A stretch of 21,521 bases of DNA from Blepharisma japonicum (lineage: Eukaryota > Ciliophora > Heterotrichea > Heterotrichida > Blepharismidae). The notes beneath the pieces were generated by a model. That model was not told the origin of the DNA, made no database searches, and saw only the letters and a program-made list of their open reading frames with translations. The stretch is taken from assembly GCA_949751835.1 (NCBI GenBank), contig CATKHK010000190.1:1-21521 (forward strand), read 5' to 3'. The first letter of the stretch is position 1, and every line of letters begins with the position of its first letter. The position numbers and the translations under genes are program-made. Below are positions 9,102 through 19,100 of this stretch, piece after piece.

Positions 9102-11213
9102 ATGCAGCCTATGAAAGGAATAGAAATCCATGAAGAAAAAGAGCAAGATCTGACTGAAGAAAAAGAAAATCTTAGGTAGTTGAGCGAGGAAACATGGAGG
9201 GAAGAAAGTTATTCAAAGAAGAGAAAGTATTTTAGCTGCCAAAAATATACATTACTCAAACAGACAACATAAGGGACGAATTCGGCCTAGTATTTAAGAT
9301 TTAAGAAGGCAATGAAAAGATAGAAAGATGCAGTGGATATGAGTTCAGAATGAATGTCTAGGAGAAAATGAAGAGGGAATTATTTGAACGAAAGAATAAA
9401 AAGCTATATGCCAGGGACAAGTAAATTGAAAAAAGTTAATCATTTCTAATTCAAATTTATGTCAAAAAAAACTCTCAAGCAATAAAGGAATTACCTAGAA
9501 AAAAATTTGTGCTTTCAAGTATAGGCTTTAAGAAAGACAAATCATAATCAGAAGCCGAAAAATTGTACCCTACAAATGCAAGAGTCCTAGAAGCCTGAAA
9601 TAATCAAGAAGCATCTTGGGATTTCAGAGGACTGCCTCAGAAATGATATCTAATATTTCAAATTTGCTGTATGAGAAAAGTTTTGAAGTCAATGAAAGAT
9701 ACAACGAACTTCAGAAATCTCACATAATCATTAAACATCAAAGAAAATCATTGAAGGTGAAGAAGTCACGTCTGCACGCTGCATTGAGATCTAAAATAAA
9801 AAATTTCAGGGGAAAATGAGCAAGTCTAAAGCTTGAGTAAACTAATATATAGATCAAACAATATTTAGAACGAAAAATTGCAGACATCACTACTTCTCAG
9901 TACAAGTGCTATTAAGGACGCGATAAATACCAAAATGTATTTTTCAAGGCAGAATAGATGATAAAGCAGAGCTTTTAAAGCTAGAAGAACGTCATGCTTG
10001 GCTTAAAAATATTTGACAGAAATTGTGGGGATTATACAGAGCTACAAATATTTAAGCATTGAAGAATAAAAATTTTTGGAATAGATTTCTGATCTTCAAG
10101 AAAAGTTAATGCTCTCCAAAGAAGACCTAGATCATGCTAAAAAGAACATTGTAAGCAGCTATTTATATTGAAATTTTAGAATTTAGAAAACAGTAAATGC
10201 TGAATTTGATCAAAATGGCAAATACATAAAACAGTCGAGATAGAAATTGCCAGACTAAACTGAGAAATAAAGCCTTGCATCATGATTTGGCAGATTGAAA
10301 AATCAAAGCAAATATAGATGCGGAAGCATGAAAGTGTAGGAAATCATCCAAGCTTCTCAGCAAAAATCATTATAGACAAAAGAAAGCCAGCCTAAAGCTT
10401 AAATTCTAAAACAATATCAATGAAAAAATTGAAAATCATTGGTGAAACCTTGGAAAAGAGTGAGCTTTAACTGAGGATTGAGGTTAGTGAAAAAGTTGGA
10501 TAGAGATTATGAAAAATCAATAGAAAAAGAAAATGCAGGAATGGCATATGTATATTTTTCATTATTTCCAGGTTTGTTCTAAGGTTATATAAGCTTTAAG
10601 GGCTCATAAAGTGCAGATGGCTGAAGTTTAATCCTTCAAGCAAGTTGCAAAGCAAATACGTTGAGACCCTAGTGATTTTAGGAGAGATTACCAATGAATA
10701 AGAATACTGGCAGAGGAAATGGGTCTTAGGCAATTAACTTAGGGTTATCTGTGTATTCTAAATATGATCTAATGAATGAGCATTCATATCTTATATCAGC
10801 ATGACAGAACTTTGCTTGCATTATGCATCTCTTACCGTCGTCGGTAAGACTGTTAAAAAAGTCCTCCCTCGCCTCAGTCTCATTACCAAGAAGCGAATCT
10901 GCTTAATCATAATTATTTTATTAAATTTAATGACTATAGCTCTGCCTTGAAGCGATTCTATAACTTTCAAGTTTAGATTCTCTTCTCCAGTTAGGTCTTT
11001 TATTATCCAAATCATTCAAATACTCTTAACAGCGTTTATAGCTTCTCAGATCAAGTGGCATCAAGTTCAATCAATATGAGCTTCACTAATGCAATTTCAT
11101 CGAAACATGCTTCGAAGAATGCTCTGGAGTACAGCAAGCCTCTGATAAAGATCAAAAATATTGTAACGGATGATGGAAAATTTCCTTTTGTTATTCAGAA
11201 ATTGGCCTTTTAA
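9102..11213 (+). pseudogene. Coiled-coil, Lys/Glu/Gln-rich protein, frame-interrupted or recoded
   Basis: ATG at 9102 (MQPMKGIEIHEEKEQDLTEE) leads into a long charged protein. Readable parts include KLFKEEKVF-x-LPKIYITQ, FRMNV-x-EKMKRELFERKN, KFVLSSIGFKKDKS-x-SEAEKL, and a standard-code-open coiled coil at 9616-9819 (SFEVNERYNELQKSH, LHAALRSKIKNFRGK). It continues with KLE-x-TNI-x-IKQYLERKIADI, where x is TAA or TAG. The C-terminal part (about 10,640-11,213) reads without a frame change and ends NIVTDDGKFPFVIQKLAF followed by TAA at 11,211. In that part TGA occurs three times (R-x-DPSDF, YQ-x-IRI, before MSIHI) and TAA/TAG several times. All in-frame UAR in the first 190 codons fall where Gln is acceptable in a coiled coil. 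Likely cytoskeletal or scaffold protein; no enzymatic domain seen. It converges on gene B. The stretch 9,900-10,640 is the least certain. Confidence 0.5.
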
Positions 11214-13703
11214 CTGAGTATGTTTGGCTAATCATTATTAATTGAGCTCTCTCTTTAGCTGCACCTTGCATTTCAGCTATTTTTCTGAACTTAAAGCTGA
11301 AGACCTGGCTTTAGTATAAGCTGAGTATGGAGGATTCCTCTTTTTGCTTCAACTGCTTTACCAAATCTTTGCAAATGAAAAGGGAATCGTAATCTACTAC
11401 AGGAAAAGCAAAGTCTCAGTTAGTTTGGAGCATCAATAGCGTCGATTATTTTTTTAAGTTTGAAAGCTAGCTCCAATTTATCTGCCAATATTGAATTTAA
11501 GGTGCAGAGTTTAATCATGTCTGAAGATGTATCCAATCATTTAAATCATTTCTTCATTTCATTGGGCTTTAGCAAATTATTCTTCACTTAGGAATCTGCG
11601 GGTTGCAAGTTTAGTTCTGCGGCTATGAAGTATGATTAAAGTCTTGGACCTTTTCCTTAATGGCCAACAAATACTTTGATCAGTTTGAAAAATTTCTTCT
11701 TTTGCAAATTCAGTGATTCCATTAAGGCTTATGCGAAAGGGGTTTCAACTTAATTTCTCTTGTTGCCTCCACACGTTCCAATTAACTTCCCAATCATAGT
11801 GGTTATTTAAAGGTTTTGCGACTTTTAAGTTCAGGACTTAAATAAGATTTTATTAAGGTTTATGAATTTTAGTCTCTTCAGATTTTTCTGGGGAATTTTT
11901 TGTTTGGGCTTCTAGTTATCATTCTCTGTGGCCTTTCTTTTAAAGGCATTTTCTGCAGGCACTTCTAAATACTCTTCTTGCTTTGCAGGTTTAATTTCAT
12001 TTTTATCTTCTTCTGCTGAAGGAACAGAGACTTATGCTATCTTCCTTACTTTAAGAATCGATTTTGCTTAGACCTATTTCACTTTTAATTTCCTATGCTA
12101 GACTTAGTCTTTTCCTCTATTAATTGGCTCTTATTTATTTTATCATTAACCTATTTCTCTTTAGCTTGAGCTGGCTTTTTTCACAGCAAAATCTGCTGTA
12201 ACTTCTTCAGTTTAAAGGTTTTTCTTCAGGAATTCAGTTTCCTCTTGGAATTTCAGCAATTATTTCTCGCTTTGCCTTTTCAGAATTTCAAATTCTACTA
12301 TCTAGGTTCATGACTAGCTTCTGCAAGTTCAGCTTCTTGAGTATCAGCGGGCATTAATGGCTGTAGCTTCTTCATCTGTAGCATTAATCTCCACCTAAGA
12401 TTCACTAGGTTATTGAAGCTTCCACTTTATAAACATCTTGCTGAGGAGCTTGCTGCTCTGTTTTAACTTTTTACCTTATCTTCTGTAGCCTCTTCTACTT
12501 TTGCAGTTTCTTATTACTCTTGAGCAATTATATCAGATAAATTTCTCGCATTTTAGATGCATCTGGCTTTAAAATTCTGTAACATCAAATTCTGCACTGG
12601 AAAGAGACTTTTCTTTTTTTTTATCTTCAATTAGAAGGTGTCTCTTTGTTCTGTTCAGATTCTTCAGTTTCATCATGGAATTTGATTGGCTCCTTCGCTT
12701 CTTCATTTGCAGTATTAGTCTTTTTTCTTGAGACTTTGCCCCAGACTCTTTAATACGGCCAGCGATTAGTTCAGCGCATTCAACAAAATAACAATATTTA
12801 AGCCTGCAACAAATTTTAAAAATCTTATTGATAGATGGCATTTCCAAACTAAGTGAGTTAGTTCATTACCCCAAAGTGAATTGTTATCCAGTTTGGTCGC
12901 AAATCATCAGCGCAGCCAAATAAAATAATGCTAAGGTTATACGTAAACTACATATGCGAAAATAAAGGAAAGTATCAATTATTTTAGGCTTTTTCTCAAA
13001 AACTCTGTCTTCTAGGTATGTCATAGGCTGCTATGACATCTTTATAGCCTTCAAGCTTTAATTGAAATATTAAAACATTATTCTGTTCTTTTTAAATCTC
13101 ATTAGCTAAATCTATGATATAATCTCAATGCTGCAATTAAAATTGTATTTTCCTACCTTCATAATGCTTTGATTTGAGAGTTGCAATGCTCTAGATATAA
13201 AGTTGTCCGCATATTTTATTGAGTTTTTTAATTTTTGAGAAAGTTCTAAACCAGCATCTTTGAGCTTTGTAAAACTTGCAAATTTAGCATTTCTTTGATT
13301 AAAAAATGATATCTAATAATTCAATTAGATATATATCCAAATAAATAAAAATTTTCTCAACCTATGAAATTTTAGGATTTTTAAGATATTTACAAAAGAT
13401 TCTAATTTATTTTATAAACCTAAAAAACTTCATCTTCAAGAGATATTCTTAATAATTTTTATAACTATTTCTGTTTTTCAAATGGCACGCTTTGGATTTT
13501 CAGACACACCTAAAAGGACATAAAGTAAATAGAATTGCAGCTAAAAACCTTCCCATTTTAATTAAATAATAAACTAATTTAAGCCAGAGCGAATTGACTT
13601 TTTGGTTTTGCCCTATAATTCTCTTAGAATACTTTATAAAGCTAATCAATAGAATATAGCCTAAACAATTACAAAATAAACATAAACTTAGTTTGAGCCT
13701 CAT
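11214..13703 (-). pseudogene. Gene B: diverged paralogue of gene A (hydrophobic N terminus, Ala/Glu-rich linker)
   Basis: The N-terminal segment at 13,500-13,703 (LVYYLIKMGRFLAAILFTLC) matches gene A's KALVVILFALCPY region, and similarity at DNA level extends ~130 bp further 5'. The linker at about 12,300-12,650 parallels gene A: TKRHLLIEDKK against LKRHLLAEEKK, SDIIAQE-xx-ETAK against SDTIAQKLSEAK (xx is TAA TAA), and ES-x-VEINATDEEA against EP-x-IEINTVNEEA (x is TAG in both). The next stretch, ADTQEAELAEASHEP, matches ADTEAAELAETSHES. One extra C in a CCC run near 12,350 breaks the frame. The 3' part (11,250-11,900) still looks coding, but two frames compete and I cannot confirm a CBM20 there. 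About 12,850-13,500 is additional sequence absent from gene A. The shared TAG argues that it is a sense codon under selection. Confidence 0.55.
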
Positions 13704-16106
13704 CCCAATAGGATCTTCTGATGGCTCTATACTTTTGGATCTTTTCTAAACTTTACTTTTAGCATTAAAATTCAAAAATCTAAATTAACTCAACTATTTT
13801 GCGAAGGCTTTAGTTTTGAAATACTAAGGCTAAGAAAACTTGACTTATAAAAGCTAATATGAGTATTCCATCCAGATTTATTTCATAACAGAATAATCGA
13901 GCCATAATTTCGTTTTATGATGCTTTGATTCTATCTATATTCATTGACTCAAAAATTAGAAATCATTATTCTATTTTAAAAGCTTGTAATCCTTATCAAT
14001 CCTTTTCCAGCATGGTCTATTTATTGCACTTCATCTCTTTATTTTGCCATCCTTGCCAGAAAAAATTACATTTTGTTTAATTATCCCCTTATTTTATTCT
14101 TCTTCTCCTTCTTCATAACTTGCATTTAAGCTTATAGTTAACATAAGTTCATATTATTAGTTTCCAGAAAAATTTAATTTTACTTGAAGGATAAATTTTA
14201 TTCTCAATTAATCATTTGTTAATACCCTTTGGAGTGCCAAATTTATTTCAATCGAATTTTAAAATTATTATAATAAAAAATAAATTAACATTGCATAAAA
14301 TATTTTAAAATTTAAAGACTTCCAATCTTTGGTATTTGCTAATACAAAAATCATATTTTGATATTGAAAATTAGGATTTCTTGATTAAATTTTCATTCTA
14401 AAATTGAGGGAATTGACTCTCTTGCCTAAAATTAACTACACTTCTTGATCAATCAGTCGAATTTCTCAAACTATTATAATCTGAAGATATCGAAATTAAA
14501 CCTCTCTAATCAAAAATTATGTATGTATTTTTTTTGAATTTTTCTTACAAGCTTTGGCTAAAAGGTAATAATACACCAAAAAAATTTTAAAGTCACATTA
14601 GCAATTGATTGAATAGATTTAGCAAGCAATCCAAAGATATAAGAAAAATGAATTTCTACAAAGCTAATCTAATTTTGCACAAAAGCGATATTCTTCCTTC
14701 AAATTAGGTTGTGCTATTAAATAAAAAAAGAATTATTATTTTGCTAAGCTAGAAATTATATCTGATAAATTTAAATTCGGATAGAAATCGCTTCTGATGG
14801 CGAATTTAATGATGAGATGAAGCTAGGGCTCGTGATTATATGATAACCCAGATAATATTGATTTGGCTTTATGAGGTAAAAGTGTAACGTATTTTGCAAA
14901 TTATGCAAGATTTCAGCTTATCAATGTAAATTATCGAAAAATGGAAATATAAACATTGGGAAAATCGAAATTGACTAGAAATTTTAATGAACTGAAAGCT
15001 TATCTTAATTATCAAATGTAGAATATCTTTAAACCCTAACAATACATCTTCTAGTTAGCTGTAATAAATGGCTATTTTTTTCCTAGATATCATGAAGATT
15101 GACTCAAAAAAATCAAGATGAAGAGCCTATCCATTCCTTTGTAGACATTTTCAATCCTTATGGCTGAAATGACTTTTCCAGTCTTTGGTTTTTTTCCGGA
15201 ATTATTAATTGGCTTGACTTTAAAGTTTATTCGCAATAAATTACAATAGGAAGATTCACATGTTTGAGGTTTTAAAAGAATTTAAGCAGTTATCATCAAA
15301 TTAGATGAGATAATCCTATATATTTTAATAAAATTTAAAGAACTGTTTTTTATGCAAAACGATTGAAAAATATCTACTATATTTTATTAATCCTAATAAA
15401 TAATTGCATGGCAAATATGAAACAATTGTCCAAATTTTTCGTCAAAATCATTATTAGACATTAGGCAATGAGAGTTTTCAATTTGATTGAGTTTAACTCT
15501 AACAGGTATGCATTAAAAAATTCTGCTTTATGAGATATTGCTCAATTCATGCCTTTAGAGAATTCAGATTTAAACGATTACTGCTAAAAAAGGAAGTGAA
15601 CTTGTAAATTCTAAATAAGTTTTTTCTTATTTCAATTAATTTGGACAAGTAATAGGTATTAAATTCATTTTAAGATAATGGCAACACGAATGAATGATAA
15701 GAAATAATAAAAATCTAAAGAGAATTGAAATTGATTTTCTAGGCTATTCAAATTAAACCTAAAGCAAACTATAAATTTTGATCAAATATCTTTGATGCAA
15801 TTTTCATTTTTTCCTAATTAGATTAAATACCTCATATTTATTTCAAGCAAAATTTTAAAATTAAAATATTAGATAGCTAAATTAAAACAATCATAAATAA
15901 ATCTCAAGAATGCATTTTTAACTGAATCTATATATTTAATAAGAAGAAATTTATTATTAGTATTATTATTGATAAATTTACCTTATAAATTTTTATATTT
16001 TAATAAATCAATATTAAATAATATTCTTATGATCCCAAACATAAAAGAAGCTAAATTAATATGAATTAATCTAATTAATAACACAAAATTAAGAATGAAA
16101 GGTTAT
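13704..16106. other. Very AT-rich stretch with no firmly assigned gene
   Basis: No standard-code ORF of useful length and no recognisable motif, tRNA, telomeric repeat or microsatellite array was seen. Between about 13,790 and 14,530 the minus strand, read with TAA/TAG as Gln and TGA as Trp, gives one continuous protein-like frame (for example KIKRWSAINRPCWKRIDK and LALQRVLTND) without a frame change. Because such a reading has no stops by definition, this is only a candidate. The part from 14,530 to 16,100 is poorer in G+C and looks like intergenic DNA downstream of the large gene at the right. Confidence 0.5.
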
Positions 16107-19100
16107 TTAAGCCTTAGATTTGGATTCTTCGACTGGAGGAAAAGCTTGAATGATAAAGTATCTGACAATCATATAGATTGTTTCCATAATAAAGATCTCA
16201 ATTAATATCCCCCATAAGAAGCTCACAGCCCAGTATCCACTCCATTTGTGACAGAAATCATAGCTTAGCATAACAATTCCGATAATTGAACCAATAAGAA
16301 TGGCGAAACCGAGAGTTACTGCAGCTGCTGACCACTGTGGAGCTTTAGTTCGATCAATGCTAAACGCAACTATCATAAAGATTTCAACTGGGATTGTAAT
16401 TGCCAAAGCCAAGATCATGTATCCGAAGTAGTTTCCTTCATAGTTATCAAATAGCGTCTGAGTTGCTGTTTCACTTCCTGAGTTGATGTCTTCAGATCCA
16501 AAGTAGAATAATCCTTCAAGTAATAATTCAAAGATGATGGCCACCACCAAAGTAAATAATCTTGCAATTCTGGTAAATGTTGGTCTATAGTAGAACAATC
16601 CGAAAGTTAAATGTCCTTCAATTAATTCTTGAAGCTCATACTTGACATCAGCCTCAGGTTTCTCATCATCAGCTGGGCCTGCGACTTGCTGAACAATCGA
16701 GTTTTCTGTTAAATCAATTTCTTGAGACTCAACAACTTCGTCATCTGAACTGCCTGACTCTCCGCTTTCAACAGACTCTTCTCCTTGAGATGCATGAACA
16801 CTTATATCGTGGCGCATAAGCCCTCTTTCAGTTGGTCTAGGAGAGTGAGATGGTGAGTTGTGAGGTACATTCTTGTCAAGGGCTTGAGCAGCTGAAGGAT
16901 GACTAATTCTGTCAATAATAACCATGATTGGAGCAAGAATCAAGCCAATGAACAAAGTGACAACAAGAATGTAAATAGGTGCATAGTTATCGTCACAGCT
17001 CGAGCTTGTTGTTGGGACATATGGTGGAGGATTTTCACTAGGGTTAATCTCAGTGAGTCTGTACATTGAGAAGTGATAGACCTTGAATGTGATCGTTTGA
17101 GTTGTGCTATTTACTTCTGCTATCTTGCAGTTAGAATCAGTCCAATTTGATGTTGTCTCATTATAATACTGGCAACCCCATGCCATACCATCTGAAATAT
17201 TCTTGTAGTAAGGCAACTCAATAAGGAATGGATAGTCTGAAGAGGAGTATGGGACATAGCTTTCATCTGTAGCAGTAAGAGTATAATCTTTGTAAGTACC
17301 TGAATTTCCAAAGCTGAATATAGCCATATCAGAAAATAGATCATCTGTGTACCCTGTGTAGAAATTCGCTCTCATGTTCATAATACTTTCATCATCAAAT
17401 TCAAGTGTGCTTGGATAAGTAAGAACTCTGCTCTTTGAGTATTCCTTAGTTGCATTTTGCATTTCTGCTTTAAAGTTTCTGTCTTTATAAATCATGGTAT
17501 TATCAGTATTTTGCTTTCCGCTTAGCGAAGATTGAGTTACTAAGTCCTCATATGTGGCTTTAATTGCCCAAGTCAGATAAAAGCCATTGATGTACAGAAC
17601 AGATTGTTCAAAGCTCAAATCTGAGAAGCTGGTACTATTTCCATATTTCAGGTAATTCTCACCTATCATGACCACTGTGTTCATATTATCTTGGCTTGGA
17701 TAGAGTGTGCTAAAAGTAGTCAAAATACTATTAAGCCAAGTTATTATCTGATCATACATGCTGATGCTCATTAAAGTAGTTTGTCCAGTCATTGAGTAAA
17801 CAGATCCTAAAATATTTTGCAGTAGTGTTGTTGTCATGCTGCTTTGACTCTGAACATAAGATTGCAAATCACTCCACATCTTTGCAAACAAAGAACTATC
17901 AATAGAAGCGCTGGAGCAGAACAAAGTAATAGAAGAAGGAATATTATCTGGATCAAGAGTCATTGATAAGTAAGCATCCATCAATGAACTAGTATCTAAA
18001 CGCCTTGAAGGAGAGTATTTACTTACTGTAAATGTTTGAGATGAGTAGTCATTGCAAGTGTTAAGTTGATCACAAACATGAACAGAAATAGCCTGATCAC
18101 CTGTAGACAATTTAGTCGAAATTTGGTTTTCTTCAGTTGTGGACCCGATAGTGTATTTTGTGTCTTTTGCACTAGCCAGATAATATCGGTATGTGTAAAG
18201 AAGAGGATAGTCTTCATCATCAAGATCAACACACCCTGTAATTGAAATTGAAAATGTATCAATCAAGGCCATTCCGCTTTTTGGAGATAGTTGGGGATCA
18301 GCTTGACAAGATGCGCCTAAGTTAACTGAGACAGATAAGTCCACACTTAAGCTCACACTACTAGCGTCTGTAATCTTCAAAGTGAAAACATATGACATTC
18401 CATCAGCCATTGATCCTGAAGAAATTGAAAGAGATGGAAGATTATTTGGTGATATATCAATCGATGATCCAGACTTCTGCGACCATATAAATGTAGATCC
18501 ACTGCTTGCAGAAACACTTGCTGAGTATTTATTCTTCTCCTGGCTATTAGCCTTTGTAGCAATTGCTGGGATTTCAATTGAACTAGCTGTAGCAACATTG
18601 AGGACTGTAATAGTGACAGTTAAGCTTGCAGTTCTCGTATCTTTTGATATTGTGCAAGTTATATCCCAGTTCGCACCCTTTACTATTCTTGCAGAAGGAA
18701 TAGTGAGTTCACTCTTTGTTTCACCGCTTAGCAAGGCTGCACTATCTGCGCCAGTGCATGCGGATCCGTCTTCATGATTAGCACATGTCCAAGCATAAGT
18801 AAGAGATGTTGTAGAATCATCTGGATCTTTAGCCTTATTAGCATTAATGGTATAGTCTTTTGATGATGAAATTTGTCCACTACCTTTTGATAGCTCAATA
18901 TATAAAGGAGATGATGTAACTGTAATCGATACTTTAGCACTCCCAGTAACTGTTGTGCCACCATTGTCTTGAGAAGCAGTTGCTGTAAAAGAATAAGGAC
19001 CACCAGCAGTAAACATGTTCTTTGAGATTGACAATTTTTGAGATGTAGTACTTGCAGCAAGAGTAGATGCTTTACTATTATCAGGGGTTGAATCATAAGA

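Noticed and set aside
10831-10848. Small hairpin cttaccg-tcgt-cggtaag
   Set aside because: Only a 7-bp stem, and it lies inside a credible reading frame of the coiled-coil gene; chance is enough to explain it.
10821-11015. 64-codon minus-strand ORF
   Set aside because: It is opposite the well-supported plus-strand C-terminal frame (10,640-11,213), has no motif, and is short.
1930-11213. RIP-like C-to-T hypermutation as the source of the in-frame stops
   Set aside because: CpA-directed mutation would turn TGG into TAG, but the canonical Trp positions read TGA only. The paralogue-conserved TAG also speaks against random hypermutation.
1930-13703. Euplotes-type code (UGA=Cys) with programmed +1 frameshifting at AAA-UAA/UAG
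   Set aside because: TGA falls at Trp and not Cys positions, the Cys-rich genes use only TGT/TGC, and the frame changes do not sit at AAA-stop sites.
18382-18777. 131-codon plus-strand frame
   Set aside because: It lies antisense inside the REJ region of the large minus-strand gene, has no recognisable domain, and is explained as a shadow.
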